64,000 bases of DNA. Source: Pectobacterium sp. CFBP8739 (GTDB lineage Bacteria > Pseudomonadota > Gammaproteobacteria > Enterobacterales > Enterobacteriaceae). The DNA lies in assembly GCF_013449375.1 (NCBI RefSeq), contig NZ_JACDRR010000023.1, positions 40,744 to 104,743 on the forward strand, given 5' to 3'. Positions 51,330-62,887 of the stretch are shown in pieces (position 1 is the stretch's first letter; every line of letters starts with the position of its first letter). The notes under the pieces are model-generated. The model did not search any database. It was not told the DNA's origin and saw nothing but the letters and a program-made list of their open reading frames with translations. Position numbers and translations under genes: made by a program.

Positions 51330-52829
51330 TTAATCCTGTTGCTTTGATTGAGCGATCAGATCGGCAACCTGTTGCAAACTGGCTTCTATCTTGGCCAGCC
51401 ACTCACCTTGGACAAATAGGCAAGGCTGATGCTGACTGAATAAGCGGCGCTGTTCACGCAGTTGCATACCTAGTTTTTCATATTCATCGGTAATTTCGGT
51501 TGGAAGTGCACTGTTTCGCTTTTCCGGTAGAGAAAGAATGGAGGCTTGCAGACTGATGTCGCGAATGGTTAAATGCTGACGATCGTTCACCGCCAAATCG
51601 AGACGTTGGGTAAAGCCAATACCGTTGAGCTTACCTCTAATCTCCCCCCCTTTTTGTAGCCAGTTTTGCAGCGCATTCTTTTCAAAAATCACATGGCTGA
51701 CTTCAATATCGTGCAAGATCAGTGGGCGTTGTAATACCAGATCCAATGTATCTGTGATGATGGTTTCTGGCAGCGTGTAGTGGATTTTCCGGCCGAGGAA
51801 GTGCCCCTGTTTCTCTACCGAAAATGCCTGTAGTTCGCTTTGTTCTCGTTGGTATTGCTGGCGTTTGGTATTCACCTGCTGTAGGCGGAACAGTAGATTT
51901 CTCTGTTGGTAGGCGTGTTCAGTGATCAACATTTCAAGCTGACGTTCAATGAGCGCCAAGGTGCTTTGGTCATGCCAGAGACAGTCTTTCAGCAGAATGA
52001 CATCCACGGGTGTAATGGCATCTCGGCCGCAGAAAAATGCGCTGGCCTGAAGTAGACGCAGGGCTTTTTTCCAGCGCCGATCGGAAATGTAAGGAGCCTG
52101 TTCTAGCGTATCAAGCTGCTGGCGTAATGTGTAAATCAGCTCGAAAGTGGCTTCCGGTAGCGCGATGTGCTCAATATCCTTCTGCCACTGTTGGTACTCT
52201 TCATCGCTGACACTGAGAGCAGGTAGTACGGGGTTATCGCGTTCGCTGCTGTTGTTCACGAGGAGCGCACGGAAATTCTGTTTTTCCTGGACACGATCGA
52301 GCCACAGGCGGATGAGCATGCGGTCATAAAGCGCTTCCAGACCGCCATCCGCCTCCGGCAGTTCATTCGACGCCGCGATCAGCAAGCGCATGGGGATGAT
52401 GTCTTCACTGTTGCCGTTACGGAAGCGCCGTTCGTTAATCGCTGTCAGTAGGGTGTTCAAAATCGCGGGACCCGCTTTCCAAATCTCATCCAGAAACACG
52501 ATTTCAGCTTCCGGCAGATAGCCTGCGGTCAGACGTTGATAGCGACCTTCATCTTTTAATGCCTGAATGGAAAGGGGGCCGAATACTTCTTCTGGGGTGG
52601 AAAAGCGGGTCATCAGGTACTCAAACGCATTCGCGTGGCGAAACGCAAATTTAAGACGCCGAGCGATCATACTTTTGGCGATACCTGGCGGCCCTAGCAG
52701 AAAAACACTTTCTCCGCTTAGCGCTGCCAGCAGACAGAGACGAATGGCGTGCTGCCTTTCGTAGAGCCCGTGTTCTAGTGCATGACTGAGACGAGATATT
52801 CGTTCAGCCAACGCCGCAGTTTGACGCAT
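51330..52829 (-). CDS. ravA: MoxR-type AAA+ ATPase RavA
   Basis: 499 aa from ATG 52829 ([12 protein letters not shown]). Walker [18 protein letters not shown], Walker [15 protein letters not shown], sensor-1 [16 protein letters not shown]. The C-terminal LARA domain binds LdcI in E. coli. Operon with viaA; divergent from kup across 331 bases. Confidence 0.95.
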   Translation of the reverse strand: MRQTAALAERISRLSHALEHGLYERQHAIRLCLLAALSGESVFLLGPPGIAKSMIARRLKFAFRHANAFEYLMTRFSTPEEVFGPLSIQALKDEGRYQRLTAGYLPEAEIVFLDEIWKAGPAILNTLLTAINERRFRNGNSEDIIPMRLLIAASNELPEADGGLEALYDRMLIRLWLDRVQEKQNFRALLVNNSSERDNPVLPALSVSDEEYQQWQKDIEHIALPEATFELIYTLRQQLDTLEQAPYISDRRWKKALRLLQASAFFCGRDAITPVDVILLKDCLWHDQSTLALIERQLEMLITEHAYQQRNLLFRLQQVNTKRQQYQREQSELQAFSVEKQGHFLGRKIHYTLPETIITDTLDLVLQRPLILHDIEVSHVIFEKNALQNWLQKGGEIRGKLNGIGFTQRLDLAVNDRQHLTIRDISLQASILSLPEKRNSALPTEITDEYEKLGMQLREQRRLFSQHQPCLFVQGEWLAKIEASLQQVADLIAQSKQQD

Positions 52830-53160
52830 AATTAATCCGTTAGCCCCATGAGTGATGTACTGAAATCGTTTATTTGTAAATCTCACAGCATTAGTGAAAG
52901 TGGAGCGCCATAAAGCCCCTATTTTTATAAAGACAATAATAATATTAAACGACAGGTCACAGTTTTTTATTAGAATACTTTTACGAATTATTCAACCTTA
53001 TGGCGACAGTAATCAATAAACCCGCTTTTACTGGGTGGCTTGCGCTGGCGATTCGCATAATAAAAATGGGTTTTTAGCCTGATTTGTGCATACTGTGCGC
53101 GCTTGGACGAGTTGCTGTGAATGACGCGCTTCGCGGACTAATTAACAACAGAAGATAGAT
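52830..53160. promoter_or_regulatory. ravA/kup divergent intergenic region
   Basis: 331 bases without a gene. Left part is the AT-rich ravA promoter area; right part the kup leader, ending in AGAAGATAG before the kup ATG. No clear sigma-70 pair, small RNA or repeat recognised. Confidence 0.5.
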
Positions 53161-55029
53161 ATGAGCTCAGAACATAAACGTTCGCTTCCGGCGGTCACGC
53201 TGGCGGCCATCGGGGTGGTTTATGGAGATATAGGAACCAGCCCTCTTTATACGTTAAGGGAATGTTTATCAGGGCAGTTTGGTTTTGGGGTCGAGCCTGA
53301 TTCGGTCTTTGGCTTTCTTTCACTGATCTTTTGGCTGTTGGTTCTCGTTGTTTCGCTGAAATACCTGACCTATGTGATGCGTGCGGACAACGCAGGCGAA
53401 GGTGGGATTCTTACCTTAATGTCGCTAGCCGGACGCAATACTTCCGATCGCATGACGTCCGTGCTGGTCATCATGGGGTTGATTGGCGGCAGCTTCTTCT
53501 ATGGAGAAGTGGTCATCACACCAGCCATCTCGGTCATGTCGGCGATGGAAGGGTTAGAGATTGCCGCGCCGTCGATGGACAGCTATATCGTCCCGCTATC
53601 GATTGTCGTGCTGACATTACTCTTTATTATTCAAAAACACGGTACAGGCAGTGTAGGTAAGCTGTTTGCGCCCGTGATGCTGATTTGGTTTTTAACGCTC
53701 GGTGTGCTGGGGGCGCGAAGTATTATCGCTAACCCCGAAGTTTTGCAGGCGTTGAATCCGATGTACGCCGTGCGCTTCTTTGCCGAATATAAAGCTGTGT
53801 CGTTCTTCGCGCTGGGGGCGGTAGTGCTGGCGATTACCGGAGTCGAGGCGCTGTATGCTGATATGGGGCACTTCGGCAAATTCCCGATTCGTCTGGCCTG
53901 GTTTACGGTGGTGCTGCCGTCGCTGGTGTTAAATTACTTCGGGCAGGGGGCGCTGCTGTTGAAGAATCCTGAAGCGATCAAGAACCCCTTCTTCCTGCTG
54001 GCGCCAGATTGGGCGCTGATTCCACTGATGATATTGGCGACGTTGGCGACAATCATTGCCTCGCAGGCCGTCATTTCCGGCGTTTTCTCCCTGACGCGCC
54101 AGGCCGTGCGGCTTGGCTATTTGCCGCCGATGCGTATCGTACACACGTCAGATATGGAATCCGGTCAGATCTATATCCCAGCCATTAATTGGATGCTGTA
54201 TATCGCCGTTGTCATCGTGATTGTCAGCTTTGAGCATTCGGGCAATTTGGCCGCGGCTTACGGGATTGCGGTAACGGGTACGATGGTGATTACCAGCATT
54301 CTGTTCTGTACGGTGGCACTGAAGAACTGGCTCTGGCATCGTTATCTGGTATGGGTATTGCTGGCGGGCTTACTGGTTATAGACGTACCGATGTTTTTGG
54401 CTAACGTGGTCAAGATTCTGTCCGGTGGCTGGCTGCCGTTGGCGCTGGGTATGGTGATGTTTATTATCATGACGACGTGGAAAAGCGAGCGCTTCAGGCT
54501 GCTGCGCCGGCTGCATGAGCATGGTAACTCGTTGGATGCCATGATTGCATCGTTGGAGAAATCACCGCCGACGCGTGTACCGGGCACCGCTGTCTATTTC
54601 TCACGTGCGACTCGCGTGATCCCGTTCGCGCTGCTGCATAATCTTAAGCACAATAAGATCCTACACGAGCGTGTGGTGCTGTTGACCATGCGAACGGAGG
54701 ATGCGCCCTATGTGCTGAACGCGCGTCGCGTAACGGTTGAACAGCTTTCGCCGACGTTCTGGCGAGTGATTGCCAACTATGGTTGGCGTGAAACGCCGGA
54801 TGTGGAAGAGGTCTTTCAGCGCTGTTGGCAGGATGGGTTAACCTGCCAAATGATGGAAACCTCTTTCTTTATGTCCAATGAATCGCTGATTATCGGTGAT
54901 CGCCCGTGGTATCTGCGCTTGCGCGGTAAGCTATTCATGATGCTCAGCCGCAATGCATTACGAGCGGCGGATCAGTTTGAAATACCGCCGAACAGGCTGA
55001 TTGAGCTGGGAATACAGGTCGAGATTTAA
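53161..55029 (+). CDS. kup: Low-affinity potassium transporter Kup
   Basis: 622 aa K+:H+ symporter of the KUP/HAK family. N-terminal [23 protein letters not shown] is diagnostic; [28 protein letters not shown] and FFGRATRVIP-like [16 protein letters not shown] follow. About 12 helices and a cytosolic C-terminal domain. ATG at 53161 with an A-rich ribosome site. Confidence 0.97.
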   Translation: MSSEHKRSLPAVTLAAIGVVYGDIGTSPLYTLRECLSGQFGFGVEPDSVFGFLSLIFWLLVLVVSLKYLTYVMRADNAGEGGILTLMSLAGRNTSDRMTSVLVIMGLIGGSFFYGEVVITPAISVMSAMEGLEIAAPSMDSYIVPLSIVVLTLLFIIQKHGTGSVGKLFAPVMLIWFLTLGVLGARSIIANPEVLQALNPMYAVRFFAEYKAVSFFALGAVVLAITGVEALYADMGHFGKFPIRLAWFTVVLPSLVLNYFGQGALLLKNPEAIKNPFFLLAPDWALIPLMILATLATIIASQAVISGVFSLTRQAVRLGYLPPMRIVHTSDMESGQIYIPAINWMLYIAVVIVIVSFEHSGNLAAAYGIAVTGTMVITSILFCTVALKNWLWHRYLVWVLLAGLLVIDVPMFLANVVKILSGGWLPLALGMVMFIIMTTWKSERFRLLRRLHEHGNSLDAMIASLEKSPPTRVPGTAVYFSRATRVIPFALLHNLKHNKILHERVVLLTMRTEDAPYVLNARRVTVEQLSPTFWRVIANYGWRETPDVEEVFQRCWQDGLTCQMMETSFFMSNESLIIGDRPWYLRLRGKLFMMLSRNALRAADQFEIPPNRLIELGIQVEI

Positions 55030-55078
55030 GTGATCCCACTATTAGGGCGCTATGTTGGGATAAGATCGAGGTATACGG

Positions 55079-55132
55079 TCGACCACGGGGCGAGGCGTCC
55101 CTGCGGGAACCTCATCCCCGTGTTTCCCTAAT
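55079..55132. repeat. Dispersed hairpin repeat, family 1, copy B
   Basis: Nearly identical to 2580-2635. Outer arms CACGGGG (55084-55090) and CCCCGTG (55116-55122), inner GAGG/CCTC and TCCC-TGC-GGGA. Lies between the kup stop and the qseC stop. Just after it, GCAGC-GAGTT-GCTGC forms a small stem. Confidence 0.82.
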
Positions 55133-55204
55133 AACAAGCAGCGAGTTGCTGCCTGTTGGGGAAACCACATTGCTCAGTGCGTTAACGTATAGAGAGAATG
55201 ATAG

Positions 55205-56554
55205 TTACCAATTCACCGACACAATCAGCCCACCAGCGGGCTGATTGGTGAACGTGACCCGCATGTGGTGCAGTTTGGCGATGTTATTGACGATGGATAT
55301 CCCCAGACCACTGCCGGATTTTTCCTGCCCCGGTGGGCGATAAAAGCGCTCTCCGATTCTTGCCAGCGCTTCCTCGTTGATACCCGGTCCGTTATCGGCA
55401 ACCTGAAAGCCGCGCTCTGTCAGCGTCAGGCTTACCGTTCCTCCTTCATGGCTGTAGCGAATAGCATTATCCAGCAGATTGCGCACCAGCAGAGTCAGCA
55501 GCAGCGGGTGACCCTGCCTAATAACCGGGGTGTCCGGTAAATCCAGCGTCAGCTCGATACCCGCGGTTTGCGCTGTGTGGTAATGCGCGATCACCGCCTG
55601 TTGCAGGAGTTCATTGAACTGGACGGGCTGCATCCCTTCGGGAGACGATTCGGCATCCAACCGCGACAGCGTCAGGAGCTGATCCACCAGCCGGGTGGCC
55701 CGTTCGATCCCTTTGTCCAGATTGATCAGGGCATGGCGGCGCATGGCTTCATCGTCATGCGCCAGCTGTGCAACTTCGGTTTGGACTTTCAGCGCAGCCA
55801 GCGGGCTACGCAATTCGTGAGCGGCATCGGAGGTAAAACGGCGTTCTCGAACCAGCATGTCGCTGATACGGGAAAACAGGTGGTTCAGCGCGTTAACCAA
55901 CGGGCGAACTTCTTGTGGAATGTGCTGCGTCGCTAGCGGTGTACTGTCGTCGGGGTAACGTTGCTGAAGCTCGGCGGTTATACGTTTTAGCGGTGAGAGT
56001 TCACGTGTGACCAGCCAGAATAGTAGCGCCAGCATGATCGGCAGGGCGAATAACCAGGGCATCAGGTTGGTTTTTACAATATCCAGCGTCATGTCCTGAC
56101 GGTATTCCCATTCCTGACCCACTGCAATCACGTAACGATTATCCGCTGTTGTTAGCCAGACGATGCGCCAGGTATCGTCGTCGTCGCGTAATGTGCCGTC
56201 AGTGAAGCCGTTGCGCTGATAGTCAAAAATGAAATCTTTGCCGTTCTCGCCATCATTCAACACCATTTTCCCGTCGCGGGTAAAAATAGCGAAGGCCAGC
56301 GCATCATCGTCCTGTTTGCCGCGGTTCTTGTGCACCAAACTCTTGGTTTTGGGCAGAGACACCGGCTGGATTCGCAATTCATCAGGATTCATGGTGGCCA
56401 AGCGTTTGGCGAACAGCATTTGCTGGGTATCAAATAGCTCATTGATGTTATGGCGCGTTTGATACCACGAAAGCAGACTGGCTACGCCCCAGCAGATCAA
56501 TGTCAGCAGCGTAAAACCGGTAATCAGACGTAAGCGCAGGCTGAGTCGGTTCAT
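55205..56554 (-). CDS. qseC: Sensor histidine kinase QseC
   Basis: 449 aa. Two transmembrane helices around a periplasmic sensor (about 30-160), HAMP-like region, H-box [21 protein letters not shown] with the phosphorylated His, N-box [10 protein letters not shown], and G-boxes VADNGPGI and GSGLGISI. Periplasmic stretch [16 protein letters not shown] and [24 protein letters not shown] match QseC. Senses adrenaline/AI-3-type signals in E. coli. Overlaps qseB by 4 bases. Confidence 0.92.
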   Translation of the reverse strand: MNRLSLRLRLITGFTLLTLICWGVASLLSWYQTRHNINELFDTQQMLFAKRLATMNPDELRIQPVSLPKTKSLVHKNRGKQDDDALAFAIFTRDGKMVLNDGENGKDFIFDYQRNGFTDGTLRDDDDTWRIVWLTTADNRYVIAVGQEWEYRQDMTLDIVKTNLMPWLFALPIMLALLFWLVTRELSPLKRITAELQQRYPDDSTPLATQHIPQEVRPLVNALNHLFSRISDMLVRERRFTSDAAHELRSPLAALKVQTEVAQLAHDDEAMRRHALINLDKGIERATRLVDQLLTLSRLDAESSPEGMQPVQFNELLQQAVIAHYHTAQTAGIELTLDLPDTPVIRQGHPLLLTLLVRNLLDNAIRYSHEGGTVSLTLTERGFQVADNGPGINEEALARIGERFYRPPGQEKSGSGLGISIVNNIAKLHHMRVTFTNQPAGGLIVSVNW

Positions 56555-57213
56555 GGCGCATCTCCCAGAATATAGCCAACGCCATGTACGGTACGGATAA
56601 ACCCGCTGCCCAGCTTTTTGCGCAGGTGGTGGATGTGCACTTCTACGGCGTTGCTGGAGACGTCATCATCCCACCCGTAGAGCTTTTCTTCCAACTGTGC
56701 GCGCGTGAGTACGCGGTTTGGGTTAAGCAAAAACAGTTCCAGCAGCGCCAATTCGCGGGATTTTAGTATCAACGGCTCATTGTTAAGCGTGACGTTCCGC
56801 GAACCCGGCTCCAGGGACACCACGCCGTGCGTTAATGTCGGTTGAAGTTGACCGTGACGGCGGCGAATTAGCGCCTGCAGGCGAGCGGCAACTTCCGTCA
56901 GCGCAAAGGGCTTACATAAATAATCATCGGCACCCTGCTGGAGCCCTTCCACACGCTGTTCCAGCGCATCCCTAGCGGTCAAAATCAGCACCGGTTCGTC
57001 ATGCCCAGCCTGACGCCACTGGCGCAGGATATCCATTCCGTCCATACCCGGCAGGCTGAGATCGAGCACCACCGCATCATAGGGCGCAGCCTTCAAGGCC
57101 GCGGCGCCCGCTTTGCCTTCCGTAAACCAGTCAATATTAAAACCCAGTTTGATTAAGCCTGCTTTCAGGCCGTCGCCAATCAGGCGATCGTCTTCGATTA
57201 ACAATATTCTCAT
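56551..57213 (-). CDS. qseB: Response regulator QseB
   Basis: 220 aa OmpR/PhoB-family regulator. Receiver domain with [17 protein letters not shown], phospho-Asp in [13 protein letters not shown] (about 51), Thr in LILTARD and Lys in CKPFAL. C-terminal winged helix with [36 protein letters not shown] candidate QseB box is upstream. Confidence 0.93.
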   Translation of the reverse strand: MRILLIEDDRLIGDGLKAGLIKLGFNIDWFTEGKAGAAALKAAPYDAVVLDLSLPGMDGMDILRQWRQAGHDEPVLILTARDALEQRVEGLQQGADDYLCKPFALTEVAARLQALIRRRHGQLQPTLTHGVVSLEPGSRNVTLNNEPLILKSRELALLELFLLNPNRVLTRAQLEEKLYGWDDDVSSNAVEVHIHHLRKKLGSGFIRTVHGVGYILGDAP

Positions 57214-57355
57214 GGCTGCCTCACAGGAAATGTGCTGCTGTCTCGTTTGCGCCTTTTCCGGTTTTATACGAAATCGGGAGGTGGCATGTATAGGACAAAT
57301 CGCTGAAAGCGGGCGATTTCGGCAATATAAAAAAATAAAAATACAGACGCTGATT

Positions 57356-57375
57356 CCTTAAGATTCTGTTAAGAA
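57356..57375 (-). promoter_or_regulatory. QseB/PmrA-type box
   Basis: On the minus strand TTCTTAACAGAATCTTAAGG has CTTAA-N6-CTTAAG direct repeats, like the QseB/PmrA binding site. It lies between qseB and the divergent ygiW, consistent with control of both. Confidence 0.7.
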
Positions 57376-57472
57376 CGGTTTGTTTTAATCCTTCCCGAAG
57401 ACCGATTACTCCCGCAGGTTGACTGCGAAACAGTTGACCGTGAAGCGACAGGCAAAATAAGGAAGGTAAAAT

Positions 57473-57868
57473 ATGAAAAAAGCAGCTGCGTTACTCGCCA
57501 TTACCGCTCTGGTTTCTGCACCGGTATTTGCTGCGCAAAGCGGCGGTGGTTTCGTCAATCCTGAAACGCCAGCGGTTGGTACACATAAAGGGGGATTTGT
57601 TGATCCCCAGAATTCCCTCACCACGGTAGATAAGGCTAAAGATCTGCGTGACGACAGTTGGGTTACGCTGAGCGGCAATATTGAAAAACGGGTCGGTGAT
57701 GAGAACTATTTGTTCCGCGATGCGACGGGTACGATGGAAGTCGAGATCGATCACAAGCGCTGGAATGGCCAGATGATTTCACCCACTGATAAAGTGGAAA
57801 TTCAGGGGGAACTGGATAAAGACTTCAATTCCGTCGAACTGGATGTGAAGCAGATTCGTAAACTCTAA
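57473..57868 (+). CDS. ygiW: YgiW-family periplasmic stress protein (BOF domain)
   Basis: 131 aa. Signal peptide MKKAAALLAITALVSAPVFA, cleavage after AFA near residue 20. OB-fold (BOF) domain: SWVTLSGNIEKRVGDENYLFRDATGTMEVEID, then VEIQGELDKDFNSVELDV. Divergent from qseBC, as in E. coli, where it is called YgiW/VisP. Confidence 0.9.
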   Translation: MKKAAALLAITALVSAPVFAAQSGGGFVNPETPAVGTHKGGFVDPQNSLTTVDKAKDLRDDSWVTLSGNIEKRVGDENYLFRDATGTMEVEIDHKRWNGQMISPTDKVEIQGELDKDFNSVELDVKQIRKL

Positions 57869-57891
57869 ATCGTTATCCTCAATTCCCTATT

Positions 57892-57909
57892 GGCGGGCTT
57901 TTGCCCGTC
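57892..57909 (+). terminator. ygiW terminator
   Basis: GGCGGGC, loop TTTT, GCCCGTC with one G-T pair, 24 bases past the stop. T-tract weak. Confidence 0.6.
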
Positions 57910-57957
57910 ATTGATCTCTCTTCTATAACCAACTCTTGTTCTCTTTATTTTTTTGTT

Positions 57958-57973
57958 AGCGAAACGTTTCGAT
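57958..57973. promoter_or_regulatory. RbsR operator 1
   Basis: AGCGAAACGTTTCGAT, near-perfect LacI-type palindrome. A GATCACATT about 6 bases downstream may be a CRP half site (TCACA at 57979-57983). Confidence 0.75.
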
Positions 57974-58034
57974 AGCGATCACATTTTTTTTATATCTTCG
58001 TTGCCTTTCTCTCTTCTTTTTCTAGAATGTTATT

Positions 58035-58050
58035 AGCGAAACGTTTCGCT
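58035..58050. promoter_or_regulatory. RbsR operator 2
   Basis: AGCGAAACGTTTCGCT, a perfect 16-base palindrome, 14 bases upstream of the rbsD ATG. It matches the RbsR operator known upstream of rbsD in E. coli. Centres of the two sites are 77 bases apart. Confidence 0.9.
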
Positions 58051-58064
58051 GGTGGGGTGAAAAG

Positions 58065-58484
58065 ATGAAAAAAGCAGCATTATTGAATTCAGATATTTCT
58101 TCCGTGATTGCTCGACTGGGCCATACTGATAGCCTTGTTATTGGTGATGCGGGTTTACCGATTCCTGAAACAACGACGCGTATCGATCTGGCGTTGACGC
58201 ACAACGTGCCGACATTTTTGCAGGTGGTGAGTGTGGTCACCAGTGAAATGCAGGTTGAGGCCGCTATTCTGGCGGAAGAGATAATTGAGAAGAACCCCGC
58301 AGTCCATGACGCATTACTCGATCAATTGAAGCAACTTGAACAACACCAGGGAAACTCAATTGCATTGCACTATGTAAGCCATGAAGAATTTAAAACCCAA
58401 AGCGGCAAAAGCCGGGCCATCATTCGCAGCGGAGAGTGTTCTCCGTATGCCAATGTCATCCTTTGTGCTGGCGTAACGTTCTGA
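58065..58484 (+). CDS. rbsD: D-ribose pyranase
   Basis: 139 aa. Interconverts ribopyranose and ribofuranose. [34 protein letters not shown] is diagnostic, with the catalytic His in the loop GH. First gene of the operon, 7 bases before rbsA. Confidence 0.96.
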   Translation: MKKAALLNSDISSVIARLGHTDSLVIGDAGLPIPETTTRIDLALTHNVPTFLQVVSVVTSEMQVEAAILAEEIIEKNPAVHDALLDQLKQLEQHQGNSIALHYVSHEEFKTQSGKSRAIIRSGECSPYANVILCAGVTF

Positions 58485-58491
58485 GGCATCC

Positions 58492-59997
58492 ATGCAACCT
58501 TTACTGCAACTGCAAGGCATCACGAAATCTTTTCCCGGTGTTAAGGCGTTGTCCGGTGCGGCGCTTAACGTCTATCCAGGAAAAGTGATGGCGCTGGTGG
58601 GCGAGAACGGTGCGGGTAAGTCCACCATGATGAAAGTCCTGACTGGGATCTATCGTAAAGATGCCGGTAGCATCCATTTTCTGGGGCAGGAGGTGGATTT
58701 CAACGGGCCGAAAGCGTCCCAGGAAGCAGGTATCGGTATCATCCATCAGGAACTTAACCTGATTCCCCAGCTTACGATTGCCGAGAATATCTTTCTCGGG
58801 CGTGAATTTACCAACCGCTTTGGCCGCATCGACTGGAATAAGATGTATGCGGAAGCCGACAAGCTGCTAAAGCGCCTTAATCTGCGCTACGACAGCCGTC
58901 GTATGGTCGGAGAGTTATCGATTGGCGATCAGCAAATGGTGGAAATTGCCAAGGTGCTGAGCTTTGAATCGAAAGTCATCATCATGGATGAACCTACCGA
59001 TGCGCTGACGGATACCGAAACCGCTTCGCTATTCAGTGTCATCAAAGAGCTGCAATCTCAGGGATGCGGCATTGTCTATATTTCCCACCGTCTGAAAGAA
59101 ATCTTTGAAATCTGCGATGACATTACCGTGTTCCGCGATGGCCAGTTTATCGGCGAGCGTCCGGTCAGTGACTTAGAAGAAGATACGCTGATTGAAATGA
59201 TGGTCGGTCGTAAGTTGGAAGATCAGTACCCGCGTTCGAGTAAAGAACCGGGAGAGGTTCGCCTTAAGGTACAAAACCTGTCTGGGCCGGGCGTTGATAG
59301 CGTCAGCTTTACGGTGCGGAAAGGTGAAATTCTGGGCATCGCAGGGCTGATGGGCGCGGGCCGTACCGAACTGATGAAGATTCTCTACGGTGCATTGCCG
59401 CGCACTGGCGGCAATGTGACGCTTGATGGCCGCGACGTGGTGACCCGAAAACCGCAGGATGGTTTGGCGAACGGTATCGTTTACATATCGGAAGATCGCA
59501 AGCGCGATGGTCTGGTACTGGGCATGTCGGTAAAAGAAAACATGTCGTTAACCGCACTGCGCTATTTCAGCCATGCGGGCGGTCGTCTGAAACATGCTGA
59601 AGAGCAATTAACGGTTGCCGACTTTATTCGCCTGTTCAACGTGAAAACGCCATCAATGGAGCAGCCTATCGGCCTGCTTTCCGGCGGTAATCAGCAGAAA
59701 GTGGCGATAGCCCGCGGCCTGATGACGCGCCCGAATGTTCTGATCCTCGATGAACCGACGCGCGGTGTCGATGTCGGGGCGAAGAAAGAAATTTATCAGT
59801 TAATCAATCAATTCAAAGAAGAAGGGCTGAGTATCATCTTGGTGTCATCCGAAATGCCTGAAGTTTTGGGAATGAGCGATCGCATCATTGTGATGCATGA
59901 AGGGCGCTTGAGCGGTGATTTCCCGATTGAGCAAGCAACCCAGGAAGCACTGATGGCTGCGGCCGTTGGTAAGCAATACGGCGCAAAGCAGGAGTAA
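58492..59997 (+). CDS. rbsA: Ribose ABC transporter ATPase
   Basis: 501 aa with two ATP-binding cassettes. Walker [16 protein letters not shown], signature [13 protein letters not shown], Walker [13 protein letters not shown] in the first; [40 protein letters not shown] in the second. Drives RbsC. Confidence 0.97.
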   Translation: MQPLLQLQGITKSFPGVKALSGAALNVYPGKVMALVGENGAGKSTMMKVLTGIYRKDAGSIHFLGQEVDFNGPKASQEAGIGIIHQELNLIPQLTIAENIFLGREFTNRFGRIDWNKMYAEADKLLKRLNLRYDSRRMVGELSIGDQQMVEIAKVLSFESKVIIMDEPTDALTDTETASLFSVIKELQSQGCGIVYISHRLKEIFEICDDITVFRDGQFIGERPVSDLEEDTLIEMMVGRKLEDQYPRSSKEPGEVRLKVQNLSGPGVDSVSFTVRKGEILGIAGLMGAGRTELMKILYGALPRTGGNVTLDGRDVVTRKPQDGLANGIVYISEDRKRDGLVLGMSVKENMSLTALRYFSHAGGRLKHAEEQLTVADFIRLFNVKTPSMEQPIGLLSGGNQQKVAIARGLMTRPNVLILDEPTRGVDVGAKKEIYQLINQFKEEGLSIILVSSEMPEVLGMSDRIIVMHEGRLSGDFPIEQATQEALMAAAVGKQYGAKQE

Positions 59998-60004
59998 GTC
60001 AGAC

Positions 60005-60973
60005 ATGAGTTCTCAACCTATCGCGGCAAAACGCTGGTTCAGCAAAGAGTGGTTACTGGAGCAGAAATCGCTGATCGCGCTCCTGATCCTGATTGCGGTT
60101 GTTTCCGCCATGAGCCCTAACTTTTTTACCCTGAACAACCTGTTCAATATTCTCCAGCAGACGTCGGTGAACGCCATCATGGCCGTTGGCATGACCTTGG
60201 TCATTCTGACCTCGGGCATCGATTTGTCAGTGGGTTCACTGCTGGCATTGACGGGGGCTGTTGCGGCTTCCATCGTTGGGCTGGAGGTCAATGCGCTGGT
60301 GGCTGTGTTTGGTGCGCTGGCGTTGGGGGCGCTGATTGGTGCGGGTACCGGCGTCATTGTCTCCAAAGGTAAAGTGCAGGCGTTTATTGCTACGCTGGTC
60401 ATGATGCTGTTACTGCGCGGCGTGACGATGGTCTATACCAACGGCAGCCCGATTAATACCGGCTTTTCCGATGTGGCGGATGCTTTTGGCTGGTTTGGCA
60501 TCGGTCGTCCACTGGGGATTCCGACACCAATCTGGATCATGGCTATCGTGTTCGCAGTGGCCTGGTACATACTGCACCACACACGCCTTGGACGCTATAT
60601 CTATGCGCTGGGCGGCAATGAATCTGCTACCCGTTTGTCCGGTATCAGCGTTGATAAAGTCAAAATTATTGTCTATTCCCTGTGTGGGCTGCTGTCTGCT
60701 CTGGCGGGAATTATCGAAGTTGCACGTTTGTCCTCTGCACAGCCGACGGCGGGGACAGGCTATGAGCTGGATGCTATCGCGGCTGTAGTATTGGGCGGCA
60801 CCAGTCTGGCCGGAGGAAAAGGGCGTATCGTTGGTACGTTGATCGGCGCACTTATCCTTGGTTTCCTCAACAATGGACTGAATTTATTAGGTGTTTCTTC
60901 TTACTACCAAATGATCGTTAAAGCAGTCGTCATTTTGCTAGCGGTTCTGGTAGATAACAAAAGCAGTAAATAA
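60005..60973 (+). CDS. rbsC: Ribose ABC transporter permease
   Basis: 322 aa from ATG 60005, 7 bases after rbsA. Eight to ten helices; FIATLVMMLLLRGVTMVYTNG and AAVVLGGTSLAGGKGRIVGTLIGALILG are typical of the RbsC family. Inner-membrane channel. Confidence 0.96.
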   Translation: MSSQPIAAKRWFSKEWLLEQKSLIALLILIAVVSAMSPNFFTLNNLFNILQQTSVNAIMAVGMTLVILTSGIDLSVGSLLALTGAVAASIVGLEVNALVAVFGALALGALIGAGTGVIVSKGKVQAFIATLVMMLLLRGVTMVYTNGSPINTGFSDVADAFGWFGIGRPLGIPTPIWIMAIVFAVAWYILHHTRLGRYIYALGGNESATRLSGISVDKVKIIVYSLCGLLSALAGIIEVARLSSAQPTAGTGYELDAIAAVVLGGTSLAGGKGRIVGTLIGALILGFLNNGLNLLGVSSYYQMIVKAVVILLAVLVDNKSSK

Positions 60974-60998
60974 CCTTCATTCACACAGGAATTGAGTT

Positions 60999-61886
60999 AT
61001 GAATATGAAAAAGCTGGCTACTCTGGTTTCCGCTGTTGCGCTGAGCGCGACTGTCAGTGCTAATGCCTTGGCCAAAGATACGGTTGCTCTGGTGGTTTCT
61101 ACGCTGAATAACCCGTTCTTTGTTTCAATGAAAGAGGGTGCGCAGAAAGAAGCCGATAAACTGGGTTACGAGCTGATCGTGCTGGATTCTCAGAATAACC
61201 CAGCGAAAGAACTGGCTAACGTTCAGGATTTGACGGTACGTGGAACCAAAGTTCTGCTGATCAACCCGACCGATTCTGATGCGGTCGGTAATGCGATTAA
61301 AATGGCGAACCAGGCCAAGATCCCTGTTATTACACTGGACCGCGTTGCCAGCAGTGGTGAAGTGGTGAGCCACGTGGCTTCTGATAACGCCTTCGGTGGT
61401 AAAGTGGCTGGTGACTTCATTGCCAAGAAATTGGGTGAAGGCGCGAAAGTGATTCAACTGGAAGGCATCGCCGGAACGTCTGCCGCGCGCGAGCGTGGGG
61501 CAGGTTTCATGAAATCTGCTGAGAAAAATAAATTCGCTATGCTGGCCAGCCAACCGGCTGACTTCGATCGTACTAAAGGGCTAAACGTGATGCAGAACCT
61601 GCTGACCGCGCACCCTGACGTTCAGGCCGTATTTGCTCAGAACGATGAAATGGCGTTGGGTGCACTGCGTGCACTGCAAACCGCAGGCAAAACAGATGTG
61701 CTGGTTGTCGGCTTTGACGGCACGCAGGATGGTGTGAAGGCCGTTGAGTCAGGTAAGCTGGCGGCAACGGTTGCTCAGCGTCCTGATCAGATCGGTGTGA
61801 TCGGTATCGAAACGGCGGCGAAAGTGCTGAAAGGTGAAAAACCTCAGGCCATCATTCCGGTTGACCTGAAGCTGGTAGCAAAATAA
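60999..61886 (+). CDS. rbsB: Ribose-binding periplasmic protein
   Basis: 295 aa. Signal peptide to ANALA near residue 25, then [41 protein letters not shown], the ribose-binding lobe. Type I periplasmic binding fold. Also the chemoreceptor ligand carrier for Trg in E. coli. Confidence 0.97.
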   Translation: MNMKKLATLVSAVALSATVSANALAKDTVALVVSTLNNPFFVSMKEGAQKEADKLGYELIVLDSQNNPAKELANVQDLTVRGTKVLLINPTDSDAVGNAIKMANQAKIPVITLDRVASSGEVVSHVASDNAFGGKVAGDFIAKKLGEGAKVIQLEGIAGTSAARERGAGFMKSAEKNKFAMLASQPADFDRTKGLNVMQNLLTAHPDVQAVFAQNDEMALGALRALQTAGKTDVLVVGFDGTQDGVKAVESGKLAATVAQRPDQIGVIGIETAAKVLKGEKPQAIIPVDLKLVAK

Positions 61887-61907
61887 TTAAAGAATAAAGC
61901 AGGGCTC

Positions 61908-61930
61908 GCGCCACCCGCTTGTGGTGGCGC
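61908..61930 (+). terminator. rbsB-rbsK intergenic hairpin
   Basis: GCGCCACC, 7-base loop, GGTGGCGC perfect stem, followed by ATTATT. It probably attenuates or stabilises, giving more RbsB than RbsK. Confidence 0.75.
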
Positions 61931-61957
61931 ATTATTAACGTAGCGGGATTCGACACA

Positions 61958-62884
61958 ATGAAAACGGGTAAGCTGGTGGTGCTGGGCAGTATTAATGCTG
62001 ACCATATTCTCAATCTTGAGCAATTTCCCCGTCCAGGCGAAACGGTGATCGGTGAGCAATATAGCGTTGCTTTCGGTGGGAAAGGTGCCAATCAGGCCGT
62101 TGCCGCTGGTCGAAGCGGTGCAGACATCGCCTTTATTGCCTGCGTTGGAGAAGATGATATTGGCACCCGTATTTGCCAGCAGCTATCCAAGGACAATATT
62201 GATGTTTCCGCCGTCGAGGCTATCTCCGAGGAAACAACCGGCGTTGCGCTGATTTTTGTTAACGCCGACGCTGAGAATATGATCGCAATTAACGCCGGCG
62301 CGAATGCGGCCGTGACGCCTGATTACCTTCACCGTCATCAGCAACACATTATGGATGCTTCCGCGTTGCTTATGCAGCTTGAGTCGCCGTTAGAAACGGT
62401 TCTCGCAGCAGCCAAACTGGCGCATGAATACCAGACGAAAGTGATTCTTAACCCCGCTCCTGCGCGTGAACTGCCTGATGAGTTGTTGTCGCTGGTCGAT
62501 ATGATCACGCCGAATGAAACCGAAGCGCAGTTCCTGACGGGAATTACCGTTGAGACGGAAGACGATGCGGCTCGCGCAGCACAGATTTTGCACGGTAAAG
62601 GCATTGAAACGGTTCTCATCACATTGGGTAGTCGTGGTGTATGGTTAAGTGAAAACGGTCAGGGGCAGAGAATTCCGGGATATCGCGTAAAAGCTGTGGA
62701 TACTATCGCCGCCGGAGACACGTTTAATGGCGCGCTCGTTACCGCGTTGCTGGAAAATAAGCCCATGTCCTCCGCCGTAAAATTTGCCCATGCGGCAGCG
62801 GCGATAGCGGTGACTCGCCGCGGTGCTCAGCCCTCTGTCCCATGGCGTGAAGAGATCGACGCATTTTTGCAAACCCAGGGGTGA
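61958..62884 (+). CDS. rbsK: Ribokinase
   Basis: 308 aa from ATG 61958. PfkB-family kinase: SINADHILNLEQFPRPGETV, GGKGANQAVAAGR in the first signature, and VDTIAAGDTFNGALV with the catalytic Asp in the second. Phosphorylates ribose to ribose-5-phosphate. Ends 3 bases before rbsR. Confidence 0.97.
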   Translation: MKTGKLVVLGSINADHILNLEQFPRPGETVIGEQYSVAFGGKGANQAVAAGRSGADIAFIACVGEDDIGTRICQQLSKDNIDVSAVEAISEETTGVALIFVNADAENMIAINAGANAAVTPDYLHRHQQHIMDASALLMQLESPLETVLAAAKLAHEYQTKVILNPAPARELPDELLSLVDMITPNETEAQFLTGITVETEDDAARAAQILHGKGIETVLITLGSRGVWLSENGQGQRIPGYRVKAVDTIAAGDTFNGALVTALLENKPMSSAVKFAHAAAAIAVTRRGAQPSVPWREEIDAFLQTQG

Positions 62885-62887
62885 TCT

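Noticed and set aside
52848..52913. A 21-codon frame beginning ATGAGTGATG between ravA and kup
   Set aside because: No Shine-Dalgarno sequence and it lies in the ravA leader; nothing supports translation.
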